From CAVRXQ01 sp963838845 (lineage in GTDB: Bacteria > Actinomycetota > Acidimicrobiia > Acidimicrobiales > Bog-793), in the NCBI GenBank assembly GCA_963838845.1, contig CAWISR010000003.1:1054001-1118000 (forward strand): a DNA stretch of 64,000 nucleotides. Direction: 5' to 3'. A program made the position numbers and the translations under genes. Positions 8,837-17,936 of this stretch are shown here, piece after piece; the stretch's first letter is position 1; every line of letters starts with the position of its first letter. The notes below the pieces were generated by a model. The model was not told where the DNA came from, made no database searches, and saw nothing but the letters and a program-made list of their open reading frames with translations.

Positions 8837-9705
8837 GCGCCACGGGGGTGGCCGACGTCGTCGAGCCCGAAACGCCGAGAAAGGTGTTCCTCCCTCAGGA
8901 TCGTCCAGGGCGCTACGGGCCGATCGAGCTCATCAAATCGGAGTGGACGAAATTGCGCACCGTTCGCTCGACGACGCGAACCTTGGCCGTAACGATCGTC
9001 GCCGTGATCGGGATCGGCGCGATCGCCACGGCGGTCACGGCAGCCCATTGGAAGAACGGCGGGCTCATCAACCAGGTCGGCTTCGACCCGACCCAACGCA
9101 GCCTCGCCGGATTGTTCCTGGGACAGATCGCGATCGGTGTGCTCGGGGTCATCGCGATCACAGCGGAATACTCGACGGGAACGATCCGGGCAACGCTTGC
9201 CTCGACGCCGAACCGCCCGCTCGTGCTCGCATGCAAGGCGGGGGTCTACGGATTCGTCGCGCTCGTTACGAGCGAGATCATTACGTTCGTCGCCTTCTTT
9301 ATCGGCCAAGAGCTCCTGAAGGGGTCGGCGCCGTACGCGACCCTCGGCCAGCCGGGGGTGCTGCGCGCCGTCGCCGGCGCGGGACTCGTGCTGACGGTGA
9401 TGGGACTGTTCGCGCTCGCGCTCGGAGCGATCATCCGGCACACGGCGGGAGCGATCTCCGCGTACGTGGCGATCCTGCTCGTAGTTCCGCTCATCCTCCA
9501 GGCGTTTCCGACCTCGGTGCAGCACGCGTTGCTGAAGTACATGCCGCTTTTGATCGCCGAGCACATGGCGACCACCGTCGGCAACTCGGCCGACTTCGGG
9601 AACGCGCCGCTCTTTACCCAGTGGGCAGGATTCGGGATTCTCTGCGGGTACACCGCGTTCCTGCTCGTCGTCGGTGGAGTGCTCTTTACACGTCGAGACG
9701 CCTGA
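8833..9705 (+). CDS. ABC-2 type transporter permease
   Basis: This 290-residue membrane protein has a cytoplasmic N-terminus followed by six hydrophobic segments, the arrangement of ABC-2 permeases. The motif IKSEWTKLRTVRSTTRTL just before the first helix is typical of actinobacterial members, as is the ITAEYSTGTIRATLASTPNR loop. The GTG start overlaps the stop of the ATPase gene (GTGA), so the two are probably translationally coupled and form one exporter. The substrate is unknown. Confidence 0.9.
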   Translation: MSATGVADVVEPETPRKVFLPQDRPGRYGPIELIKSEWTKLRTVRSTTRTLAVTIVAVIGIGAIATAVTAAHWKNGGLINQVGFDPTQRSLAGLFLGQIAIGVLGVIAITAEYSTGTIRATLASTPNRPLVLACKAGVYGFVALVTSEIITFVAFFIGQELLKGSAPYATLGQPGVLRAVAGAGLVLTVMGLFALALGAIIRHTAGAISAYVAILLVVPLILQAFPTSVQHALLKYMPLLIAEHMATTVGNSADFGNAPLFTQWAGFGILCGYTAFLLVVGGVLFTRRDA

Positions 9706-9771
9706 GCCCGACCGGCGCCTCACGACGCACGCAAAAGAACGGGATAACACGCGATGCGGGCGTACGCTCGG

Positions 9772-9787
9772 CCGTCTTGGGAGACGG
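9772..9787. terminator. Short hairpin after the ABC transporter genes
   Basis: CCGTCT at 9772-9777 pairs with AGACGG at 9782-9787 around a TGGG loop. It lies in the 268-base gap between the ABC permease and the flavoprotein operon. There is no T-tract after it, so an intrinsic terminator is only possible. I see no gene in the gap. Confidence 0.25.
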
Positions 9788-9973
9788 GTCCTTCAAGGTG
9801 TGTCCAGGGCAGTCGTTAGCACGCGCGTTCGACGCCGAGAGGAGACGCCGTGGGCCGGAACCGCGCAATCGGTAGCGCGATCCGCCTCGGACGAATGCGC
9901 AGCGTCTGGGTCACTGTGCTGATCACGCGAGCCCTGTCGTGCCCTTGAGGAGTCGTTGCCGAAGGACAATCCG

Positions 9974-11356
9974 ATGACGGCTGGCGCGCTGCCGGTTGCG
10001 ACGCGCGAGCCGTCCGGAGAGCGTGCCTTGCGCTCCCCGCCGGCTCCAGCACCTCGGCCGCTCGTCGTCACCCTTGCGGTCATGGTCCTCGGATTCGGAT
10101 TCGGCGCGACAGTCGCCACTGCGATCACGACCGAAAGCGCGGGACAGATCCGCGCCGCGGGCGGTCTCGCGATTTTCCTCGGCAGCATCAGCGGGCTCGC
10201 CGGCACGTACCTCGCGCTCGTGATGGTGCTGATCGTCTCGCGAGTTCCCTACGTCGAGCGCGTCCTTGGACAGGACGGACTGCTGCGCTGGCACCGTCGC
10301 ATCGCGCCGTGGCCGATCTCGCTGATCGTCGCGCACGTGGTGCTGCTCACGATCGGGTATGCCGAGGCGGCGCACGCCGGCACCTGGCACGAGATCGGGA
10401 CGCTGCTGAGTTCTGTTCCCGACATTCTCATCGCGACGATCGGATTTTTCATCCTCGTGGCGATCGGGATCCTTTCGATCTATCAGATCCGCAGACGGAT
10501 GCCTCGCGAACGGTGGTGGGCCATCCACCTCTTCATGTATCTGGCCCTCGGGCTCGCGTTCGCACACGTGATCGTGCTTGGTCCCTCGTTCGTCAACCAC
10601 CCGATCACCCGCGTGCTGTGGGGGATCCTGTGGTTCGGCACCGCCGGGCTTGTCCTCATCTATCGGATCGGTCTGCCGATTTTCCGCTCGGTGCGCCACC
10701 GACTGGTCGTCGCCGAGATCCGTCCCGAAGGCCCGGGCGTCGTTTCGGTCATCTGCCGGGGGCGCAAGCTCGAGCGCTTAGCGTTCTCCGGCGGCCAGTT
10801 CTTCGAGTGGCGCTTCCTCACCCGAACAATGTGGTGGCAGGCGCACCCGTTCTCGCTCTCGGCGCGCCCGGTTCCGCCGTACCTGCGCTTGACGGTGAAA
10901 GGCGTCGGCGACTTCACGGCGTCGGTCGCGACGCTGCGCCCCGGGACGCGGATTGCGATCGAGGGTCCCTACGGCGCCTTCACTTCGCATGCACGCCGCC
11001 AAAAGAAGGTGGCGTGCCTCGCCGGGGGGATCGGCGTCACCGCGATCCGGGCGCTGCTAGAGGATCTGCCGATCGGCACCGACCCCGTCGTGGTGCTGCG
11101 CGCCTCGACCGAGGATGACCTCGTCCTCTTGGGCGAAGTGGAAGAGCTCGTTCGACAACGCCACGGGCAGCTGCACGCGCTCACGGGCTCGAGAGACGCG
11201 GTCGGTCTTGAACGCCTTCTTGCGCTCGTGCCCGACCTCGTCGAACGGGACGTCTTCGTCTCGGGTCCCGAGGACTTCGTCAAGAGCGCGGTCGCCGAGC
11301 TCGCGAAGATCGGTGTGCCCGAGGACGCGATCCATTCCGAGGTGTACGCGCTGTGA
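9974..11356 (+). CDS. Ferric-reductase-like transmembrane flavoprotein (NAD(P)H-dependent)
   Basis: This 460-residue protein joins a six-helix ferric-reductase-type haem domain (about residues 30-240) to a cytoplasmic ferredoxin-NADP reductase module. Two histidine pairs sit in neighbouring helices (RWHRR...IVAHVV and AIHLF...FAHVI), as expected for two stacked haems. The flavin motif HPFSLS, the GPYGAFT turn and the nucleotide motif LAGGIGVTAIR follow. I prefer ATG 9974, preceded by GAAGGA at 7 bases; an in-frame TTG at 9956 is the alternative. It heads an operon with an FMN-binding protein and ApbE, so it probably passes electrons from NAD(P)H outward to the flavinylated partner. Confidence 0.85.
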   Translation: MTAGALPVATREPSGERALRSPPAPAPRPLVVTLAVMVLGFGFGATVATAITTESAGQIRAAGGLAIFLGSISGLAGTYLALVMVLIVSRVPYVERVLGQDGLLRWHRRIAPWPISLIVAHVVLLTIGYAEAAHAGTWHEIGTLLSSVPDILIATIGFFILVAIGILSIYQIRRRMPRERWWAIHLFMYLALGLAFAHVIVLGPSFVNHPITRVLWGILWFGTAGLVLIYRIGLPIFRSVRHRLVVAEIRPEGPGVVSVICRGRKLERLAFSGGQFFEWRFLTRTMWWQAHPFSLSARPVPPYLRLTVKGVGDFTASVATLRPGTRIAIEGPYGAFTSHARRQKKVACLAGGIGVTAIRALLEDLPIGTDPVVVLRASTEDDLVLLGEVEELVRQRHGQLHALTGSRDAVGLERLLALVPDLVERDVFVSGPEDFVKSAVAELAKIGVPEDAIHSEVYAL

Positions 11357-11420
11357 GGCGCGGCGGCGCGTCCCGTGCACCGTGCACCGTTTCGGCGACC
11401 GTTGTGGTCGAGGGCGGCCG

Positions 11421-11876
11421 ATGAAAAAGCTCGTGACCGCACTCGTATCCGCCGCGGCGGGCATCGGTGTCGTGCTCGGCGTACACGGTTCCCGTTCCCC
11501 GCAACCGCTACCAGGCGCGAGCCGTGCCCACGAGAGTCGTACTTCCGCGACGTCGAAGGGACATTCGTCGTCGACGTCCGGCTCGCGGGGTTCGCTGCGC
11601 AACGGCGTCGCGATCGGCCCGAGCGAGAACTACGGATATGGCGTCGTCGCCGTCGAGGTCACGGCGCGATCCGGACGCATCGTGACCTTACAAACCGTCG
11701 CGTTGGAAATCTCCGAACCGTTCTCTCAGTCGCTCGCGCAGCAGGCGATCCCGATCCTCCGCCGCGAGGTTCTGCTAGCCCAATCAGCGAACGTGGCGGC
11801 GGTCTCCGGCGCGACGTACACGTCTCGCGGGTATCTCTCCTCTATCCAGGCAGCACTCGACCATCTCCGTTCGTGA
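11421..11876 (+). CDS. Membrane-anchored FMN-binding domain protein
   Basis: This 151-residue protein has an N-terminal signal or anchor helix (MKKLVTALVSAAAGIGVVLG), a Ser/His-rich linker and an FMN-binding domain of the RnfG/NqrC type. The flavinylation motif SGATYT spans residues 129-134, with Thr134 as the predicted FMN attachment site. ATG 11421 is chosen because it directly precedes the signal helix; the frame upstream of it is a shadow of the reductase gene. The apbE gene 3 bases downstream encodes the enzyme that would attach FMN. It probably acts outside the membrane as the electron acceptor of the reductase. Confidence 0.85.
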   Translation: MKKLVTALVSAAAGIGVVLGVHGSRSPQPLPGASRAHESRTSATSKGHSSSTSGSRGSLRNGVAIGPSENYGYGVVAVEVTARSGRIVTLQTVALEISEPFSQSLAQQAIPILRREVLLAQSANVAAVSGATYTSRGYLSSIQAALDHLRS

Positions 11877-11879
11877 GCG

Positions 11880-12638
11880 ATGGACGATCCGATCATCCAC
11901 ACAGAAGAGGTGATGGGGACGGTGGTCTCGATCCGCGTGCACCGCGGTCGGTGCACATCGGGTGCCGTCGCCTCCGCCGTGCAAGCAGCCTGCGCGCGCC
12001 TGCACGAGCTCGACGCGATCTTCACCACCTATGACCAAAACAGCCCGATGAGTCGTGTGCGGTTGAACGAGTTGCCGCTGAAAGACGCTCCGTCGGTGCT
12101 TCGCGACGTGCTCGAGATGTGCGAACAAGCGAGATGGATGACGAACGGCTGGTTCGACCCCTGGTCGATGCCCGGCGGGATCGACCCGACGGGTCTCGTC
12201 AAAGGCTGGGCGGTCGAGCAGGCGGCTCGCCTGATCGGCGACTCGCCCGTTTCGGGAGCGGTCGTGAGTGGCGGCGGGGATGTCGCGCTGCTCGGCTCGT
12301 CCCCTGATGGCGGTCCGTGGCGCATCGGGATCCAACATCCATGGCGCCGCTCTGCGCTCGCCTGTGTCGTCGAGCTCGGCGTCGGCGCGGTGGCGACGTC
12401 CGGCGGGTACGCACGGGCGCCCCACCTCGTCGGCCCGCCTGATTCTCCGAGTCGTCCCAGAGTCGTCTCGGCGTCAGTAATCGGCGACTCGCTCGGCTTC
12501 GCCGACGCCTTCGCCACCGCGATCGCGGTGGGCGGCGCCGACGCGGCGAGGTCGGTCGGCGAGGTTCCCGGTTACGACGTCTACTGGATCGAGTCCGACG
12601 GGACGGAGAATTCGACGTCCGGCGTCGTCTTTGGATGA
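11880..12638 (+). CDS. apbE: FAD:protein FMN transferase (ApbE family)
   Basis: ApbE proteins transfer FMN from FAD to a threonine in the target motif of exported flavoproteins. This 252-residue copy is shorter than typical ApbE (about 300-350), and I see no lipoprotein signal, so it may act in the cytoplasm or before export. Family motifs are MGTVVSIRV, LDAIFTTYDQNSPMSRVR, GWFDPW, DPTGLVKGWAVEQA, the VSGGGDVAL strand and GDSLGFADAFATAIAVGG. Its position 3 bases after an FMN-binding substrate gene strongly supports the assignment. Confidence 0.9.
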   Translation: MDDPIIHTEEVMGTVVSIRVHRGRCTSGAVASAVQAACARLHELDAIFTTYDQNSPMSRVRLNELPLKDAPSVLRDVLEMCEQARWMTNGWFDPWSMPGGIDPTGLVKGWAVEQAARLIGDSPVSGAVVSGGGDVALLGSSPDGGPWRIGIQHPWRRSALACVVELGVGAVATSGGYARAPHLVGPPDSPSRPRVVSASVIGDSLGFADAFATAIAVGGADAARSVGEVPGYDVYWIESDGTENSTSGVVFG

Positions 12639-12702
12639 AGCGGAGCATCGACGAGAGGACCGGCTCGCGCGCCTCGTCGTCCCGCGACGGCAGGATAGAT
12701 AC

Positions 12703-13443
12703 GTGATCGCGGTCGTCTCGCCCCCGGCGTATTGGTCGGTGGTCGCGATCGCGGTGCTCTCCTGCGCGGCGCTCTCGATCGTCGCCAGACGGCATCCGGG
12801 TCACTGGCGGCGGTACGTCGCGTGGGGGATCGGCGCGGCACTTTTGTGGGATGTGATCGCCTATTCGGTCGGGCTCGGCGTCGCCGGGACGTGGACGGCG
12901 AAGACCGACCTCCCACTCGCGCTGTGCAACATCGGTGTCGTCGTCGCCGCGGTCGCCTGCTTCTTCCAACTGCCGATGCTCGTCGAGATCACGTATTTCA
13001 TCGGCTTGGCGGGGACGCTGCAGGCGGTGCTGACGCCCGATCTCTCGGTGGCGTTCCCGCACCTCGTCTTCTTCGAGTACCTGATCGGTCATCTGGGAAT
13101 CGTCTTCGCCGCGGTGTTCCTGGTCGTCGGCCTCGACATCTCGCCGCGGCGCGGGGCCGTGACGAGGGTCTTTTTGATCGCGGCCGTGTACACCGCGTTC
13201 GTCGGTCTCATCGACGCCGTGACGGGCGCCGACTACATGTTCTTGCGCAGTGCTCCGAGCGAATGGACGCTGCTCCGCCTGTTGGGTCCGTGGCCCTGGT
13301 ACGTCGTCAGCGCGTCGGCGGTCGCGCTCGTGTTGTTCAATCTCTTGGATCTCCCGTTCCGTCTCCGCCACCACGCGTCAGCGGGGGTTCCTCGTCCGCC
13401 CGGCCGGTCGCTGCCCTTCCGCGTCGCCGGTCGAGCGCGATGA
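12703..13443 (+). CDS. YwaF/TIGR02206-like integral membrane protein
   Basis: This 246-residue protein has about seven membrane helices and the signature of the TIGR02206 (YwaF) family: LPLALCNIGVVVAAVACF, ITYFIGLAGTLQAVLTPDL and FFEYLIGHLGIVFAAVFL. The function of the family is unknown. GTG 12703 is preferred because it gives a short polar N-terminus before helix 1; a TTG at 12631 would overlap apbE and add an arginine-rich extension. Its last 107 bases overlap the end of the convergent YfhO-like gene, in which both reading frames look genuine. Confidence 0.75.
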   Translation: MIAVVSPPAYWSVVAIAVLSCAALSIVARRHPGHWRRYVAWGIGAALLWDVIAYSVGLGVAGTWTAKTDLPLALCNIGVVVAAVACFFQLPMLVEITYFIGLAGTLQAVLTPDLSVAFPHLVFFEYLIGHLGIVFAAVFLVVGLDISPRRGAVTRVFLIAAVYTAFVGLIDAVTGADYMFLRSAPSEWTLLRLLGPWPWYVVSASAVALVLFNLLDLPFRLRHHASAGVPRPPGRSLPFRVAGRAR

Positions 13444-16132
13444 GCGCCAGCACGCCGACGACCCCCGCCGCGGCGAGGCCCTCACCGAGGGAGAGCCCCG
13501 GAGGGTCGTAGCGGTACGTCACGACGGACCTTCCCGCCGGGATCGTGACCGCCTGCACGACCCCGTCGCGCATCGGCGAGACGGTGGTCGTCCTTCCGTC
13601 GTGGTCGATCGTCGCGCTCCAACCCGGGAGTGCCGATACGTCACGCACGAGTTGCGCCTCTTGCGGCGAGGTCACGGCGACCGTCTCGGTCGGCGTCCAG
13701 GGCGAAGATGCAACGACGCTCGCCGCGACATGGACGCTGCGAACGTGGTCCGGCGTCACGGCGGTGAACGGGGCCTTCGCGGATGTGTCGCGGAAGACGA
13801 AGTACGGACCAATGCGCTGGTCGGTCACCCAATGCGGCGCGGTCACCGACGCGGCGAGCGCTCCGTCGAGCGCGAAGGTCCGGTCCTTCGCCGTCGTCAC
13901 CGTCGCATCGATCGAGGTCACGCCGCGGGGCGCCACCGGGAAGACGATTCCAGCGGCGCGTACGGCGGGAGTCCACGCTTCCTTCACCCCACACTTCGCG
14001 TCGGATAAACGCATCCCGGCCGATCCGTCGCCGTCGATGAATCCGACGCGCGACGCGAACCGCGAGATTGATCGCGGCGGCGTCGAGCCGTAACCGATGC
14101 AGATCGATCGCACGTCGACGAACGCACCGAAAAAGCGCGTCGTACTCGCCGAGGATCGGATCCGGATCGCATCTCGCCCTGGTCGGCTCGCAGCGCTTTC
14201 GAAAGACGACGGCAGCGCGAGCAGCGCGCGTACGTCGAGGCTGTCGAAGACCGGGGTCGCGAAGGCGGACGGCGACGCCGTGTCCTGGGCGTGGGTGCCT
14301 GTCGCGTCCGCGTACGGTCCCCAGGTCAGCGAGCCGTATCCCTGGGCGCTCGGAATGTCGTAGAAGACGTTGAGGTTCGGTGCACCGAGGTCGTCGAGCA
14401 CGAATCGTCCGCCGCGACCTTGATCGACGACGATGAACCTGCCGTTCTCGCCGAGGATGCGACGCAGCGCCTGCTCGTAGCGGTTTGGGCGTCCGACGTC
14501 TTTCGAGCGGATCGGCGCGAGCGAAGTCTGGTTCGCCATGAACAACAGCAGATCGACGCTGACGATGGCTACGAGCGTCACCCCCCGACCGCGTCGCGAA
14601 AGGCGCCCGCCACAAGCGAGAGCCACGCCGACGACGAGCGCAAGGGCGCACGTGGCAGAGAGGTACGGCGCGACGCCGGCGAGCGTCCACGAGCGGAGCT
14701 CGCGCCCGGCGATCGATTCGGCGAGCGGCCGCCCACCGATCACGACCGTGATCGCGAGACACACGACGGCAAAGGGCGCCAGAAGCACCGACCATCTCTC
14801 GAGCGTGAGTAGCCGTTTCGGCTGCGGCACGCCCGGCCGCTTCGGCAACGCCGAGCCGGGATCGAGGAACTCGGCCGACCAGAATCCGCCGAGAACGGCG
14901 AACGCGGCCGCCGGCAAGACGAGCGCCCGACTCGGAAGCCGGCTCATGCCGACGACGGGCAGGTGACGAATGAGGTGAGGAAGGAACGTCGCTGGTCCGA
15001 GCGCGACGAGAAGGCCGATCGCGCCGATGAGGTACCAGACGCGAATGCGCGAGGCGTTCGGGGATCGGAACGAGAACCCGAGCACGACGGCGCCGACGAT
15101 CGCGACGAGTCCGGGATACACGTCGATCTCGGCGAGGTTCGCGCCGCCGACGTAGTGGCGGAGGCCGATCAGGCCGCCGCCGAAGAGATGGGGGAGGAGG
15201 ACGAGCGAAAGCTCCGCTGGACGCACGGACCCTTGGGTGAGGAAGGCGAACGGGACGGCTGCCCGCTGGGATACCGCGACGAAGCGGTCGGCGGGGATCA
15301 CCTGCACCGACGCGACGAGCACGCCGATCACGGTTCCAAGAACCATCATCGCCGCGCAGCGCAAGCGGTGATTGCTCGAGACGACGACCGAGATCGCGTA
15401 GATCGCCGCGCCGAGCGCGGCGTAGAACTCCGATTCGGGATTGCCCGAGAGACCCGCCGCGGCGACCGCGGCGGCCGAAAACGCGGTCCAAGCAAAGAGG
15501 TGGCGTCCAGCGCCTCGCCCGACCCGTTGCAGCCCGACAAGCACCCAGGCGAGGCTCGCCGCAGTTTGGACGACGTCAAGGTGGACCGCCTGCGAGGAGA
15601 CGTACCCGCCGAGCCCGTAGATGGCGCCGCCGATACCTGCTGGGAGCGGTTCGAGACCTTCGCATCGCAAAAAGCAGAAGAGGCCGACCGCCGCGCCGCC
15701 GAAGGCGACGACCTCGACCCCGACCCAGGCGACGATCCCCGGAAGTAATGCGAACAGCGCGATGTCGGGGAACGCGACCGTGGCGTTCGCGGACGCGAGC
15801 AGCGGCGAGCCACCCCAGGCGAACGGGTTGTAGATCGGGAGATGGCCGTGGGCGAGGATCTCCCCGGCGAGCACCCGCAGCGGGTAGTTCTGGATGACGT
15901 TGTCACCTGTGAGCAGCGGGTATCCCGCAGCCGCCGGGATCACGAAGACGACGAGCGGGATTCCGATCAGTATCCCGAGCGCGATGAGGTCGCCGCGGCG
16001 GAGTCGCCAGAGTCGCTCGCGCGCCGGGGCGTCGACGTCGTCTTCGGCGCGGCGGAGCTCTGCGCGCCGGTGGGGGCGAGGACTCCCATCGCTCGGACGG
16101 TATCGAACGTCTGGTCGGGAACGCGGGATCAC
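13337..16132 (-). CDS. Large YfhO-like membrane protein
   Basis: This 931-residue protein has about a dozen membrane helices in its first two thirds and a large extracytoplasmic-type domain near the C-terminus, followed by a final helix. It resembles the bacterial YfhO family: DNVIQNYPLRVLAGEIL, HGHLPIYNPFAWGGSPLLAS and the C-terminal PGWSATIDHDG segment, where a sugar-transfer or glycolipid-related role has been proposed. The substrate is unknown. The start at 16132 includes an arginine-rich cytoplasmic lead of about 45 residues; a later start is possible. It is divergent from the mannosyltransferase gene at 16191. Confidence 0.82.
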   Translation of the reverse strand: MIPRSRPDVRYRPSDGSPRPHRRAELRRAEDDVDAPARERLWRLRRGDLIALGILIGIPLVVFVIPAAAGYPLLTGDNVIQNYPLRVLAGEILAHGHLPIYNPFAWGGSPLLASANATVAFPDIALFALLPGIVAWVGVEVVAFGGAAVGLFCFLRCEGLEPLPAGIGGAIYGLGGYVSSQAVHLDVVQTAASLAWVLVGLQRVGRGAGRHLFAWTAFSAAAVAAAGLSGNPESEFYAALGAAIYAISVVVSSNHRLRCAAMMVLGTVIGVLVASVQVIPADRFVAVSQRAAVPFAFLTQGSVRPAELSLVLLPHLFGGGLIGLRHYVGGANLAEIDVYPGLVAIVGAVVLGFSFRSPNASRIRVWYLIGAIGLLVALGPATFLPHLIRHLPVVGMSRLPSRALVLPAAAFAVLGGFWSAEFLDPGSALPKRPGVPQPKRLLTLERWSVLLAPFAVVCLAITVVIGGRPLAESIAGRELRSWTLAGVAPYLSATCALALVVGVALACGGRLSRRGRGVTLVAIVSVDLLLFMANQTSLAPIRSKDVGRPNRYEQALRRILGENGRFIVVDQGRGGRFVLDDLGAPNLNVFYDIPSAQGYGSLTWGPYADATGTHAQDTASPSAFATPVFDSLDVRALLALPSSFESAASRPGRDAIRIRSSASTTRFFGAFVDVRSICIGYGSTPPRSISRFASRVGFIDGDGSAGMRLSDAKCGVKEAWTPAVRAAGIVFPVAPRGVTSIDATVTTAKDRTFALDGALAASVTAPHWVTDQRIGPYFVFRDTSAKAPFTAVTPDHVRSVHVAASVVASSPWTPTETVAVTSPQEAQLVRDVSALPGWSATIDHDGRTTTVSPMRDGVVQAVTIPAGRSVVTYRYDPPGLSLGEGLAAAGVVGVLALIALDRRRGRAATGRADEEPPLTRGGGDGTGDPRD

Positions 16133-16190
16133 CCCGTTCCGAGCGAACCGCCCTTCGCCAATTCTCAGATCCGCTAGTTAGGATCAGGAT

Positions 16191-17909
16191 GTGTCGACCG
16201 GAGGGCTCGGCCTCGAGGCCGGGGCGCAGCGGGGCACAGATGACGGGGGCGAGCCGCCGCTTCCTTCGAATCGTGTTCTCGCGCTCGCAGAGCGGGTCTT
16301 CGTCGCTGACTACTCATACAACTGGCACTGGCTGAACGCGGCGCGCGCGCTGTGGCGGACGCAATTCGCGCGCTATCGGCCTGCCGTCGCCGCTGAACCG
16401 TACGAGCGGGGTGTCTCGAAGCTCGGCGGCGCGTTGTTGCGCCCGGCGCTGATGGGCTTCGTCGCGTCGGTCGCGATCTTCTTCGGCGCGACTCAACGTG
16501 ACTCGCCGTTTACGGAGAAGCTTCCCGGTGCGTGGTTCTTCGGGATTCCGCCGCAGCCGGCCATCGCGGGATATCACCCTGCGCCCGGCCAGTCTCTCTT
16601 CCTCGGGGTGATCGCGGTCTACGGCGGCATGTTCTTGATGATCGGTGCTTGGTACGACGTCGTGAAGCTGGTGTCGCAACATCGTGGCTTCCCGGTCGCG
16701 CGCCTGATCCCCGTGTTCGCCGCGTGGGTCGTCCCGATGTTGTTCGTCGCGCCGTTGTTCAGCAAGGACGTATACGCGTACGCCGCGCAGGGCGAGATGA
16801 TGAGCCACGGCATCAACCCCTACCTGTACGGGACGAACGTCATCGGGGCGACGCCGTTCTCGCGTCTCGCCGACCCGTTATGGGGCAACGTCACCTCCCC
16901 CTACGGACCGATGTTCCTCGCGATCGACGGCTGGATCGTGACGCTCTCGAGCCACAACTTGCTCGTATCGGTTGTCGGCTTGCGTCTGTTGGAGCTGTTC
17001 GGAGTCGGGCTCGCGGCGCTCGCGATCCCCTCCATCGCGAGATCGTTCGGTCGCGATGGGTCGACGGCGTTCGCACTCGCGGTGCTGAACCCGCTCGTCA
17101 TCTTGAATCTCATCGCCGGGGCGCACAACGACGCGTTGATGATCGGGCTGCTCGCGGTCGGATACGCGCTCGCCCGCCGCGGTCATCCGGTGTGGGGGAT
17201 CGTCGTTTGCGGCTTCGCTGCGTCGGTGAAGGTACCGGCGATCATCGGCGCGCTCTACATCGGTTGGGATTGGCTTGGTCCTGGCCGTAGCGTCCGAGAG
17301 CGGATCCGACCTACCGCCACGGCGTTGCTCCTCGCCGTCGCGACGATGACGGCGCTCTCCGAGGCCGTCGGACTCGGGTGGGGTTGGATCTCCGGGCTCA
17401 CGAACCCTGACGCGGTTCGCTCATGGCTCGACCCCGCGACCGGAATCGGCTTGGCTTTCGGACACCTCGTCCATGCGATTGGCTTCGGGCGTCACACGCA
17501 CGTCCTGCTGACCGTGACCCGGGGCACCGCCTTTGCGTTGGCGTTCGCGGTCGGGCTCCGCATGCTTCTGCGCTCGGACAAGATCGGACCGCTGCGCGCG
17601 ATCGGATGGACCCTGATCGCGTTCGTGATCCTCGGTCCCGTGGTCCAACCTTGGTACGCGGCATGGGGATTCGTCTTCCTGGCTCCGGTCGTCGAGGGGC
17701 AGGTGCGCCGGGTGGTCATGGGCTTTTCGGCGGTTGCGTGTTTCCTCCAACTGCCTGGTGGACGCGTGCTCTTGCACGAGCTGGCGATCGCCAACCCTGC
17801 GCTCATTGTCGGCGCCGCTCTCCTTCTCGCCCTGATCGCCGCCGCGTACCTCTATCCGAAGCTCCGGCGCGCGCTGACGCCGCAAAACGAGCTCGCCGAG
17901 ACCGGATAG
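16191..17909 (+). CDS. MptB-like polyprenol-phosphate-mannose-dependent mannosyltransferase
   Basis: This 572-residue polytopic protein resembles the GT-C mannosyltransferases MptA and MptB that extend the alpha-1,6-mannan core of actinobacterial lipoglycans with polyprenol-phosphate mannose. Recognisable segments are LFSKDVYAYAAQGEMMSHGINPY, shown here only in part by its key SKDVYAYAAQGE motif, then TSPYGPMFL and NPLVILNLIAGAHNDALM. About 12 helices are predicted. The GTG start at 16191 is 58 bases from the divergent YfhO-like gene, so both may share a control region and an envelope glycan role. MptA and MptB cannot be told apart here. Confidence 0.8.
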   Translation: MSTGGLGLEAGAQRGTDDGGEPPLPSNRVLALAERVFVADYSYNWHWLNAARALWRTQFARYRPAVAAEPYERGVSKLGGALLRPALMGFVASVAIFFGATQRDSPFTEKLPGAWFFGIPPQPAIAGYHPAPGQSLFLGVIAVYGGMFLMIGAWYDVVKLVSQHRGFPVARLIPVFAAWVVPMLFVAPLFSKDVYAYAAQGEMMSHGINPYLYGTNVIGATPFSRLADPLWGNVTSPYGPMFLAIDGWIVTLSSHNLLVSVVGLRLLELFGVGLAALAIPSIARSFGRDGSTAFALAVLNPLVILNLIAGAHNDALMIGLLAVGYALARRGHPVWGIVVCGFAASVKVPAIIGALYIGWDWLGPGRSVRERIRPTATALLLAVATMTALSEAVGLGWGWISGLTNPDAVRSWLDPATGIGLAFGHLVHAIGFGRHTHVLLTVTRGTAFALAFAVGLRMLLRSDKIGPLRAIGWTLIAFVILGPVVQPWYAAWGFVFLAPVVEGQVRRVVMGFSAVACFLQLPGGRVLLHELAIANPALIVGAALLLALIAAAYLYPKLRRALTPQNELAETG

Positions 17910-17936
17910 CGAAGGTCACCGCGCCTCTGGCTCGTG

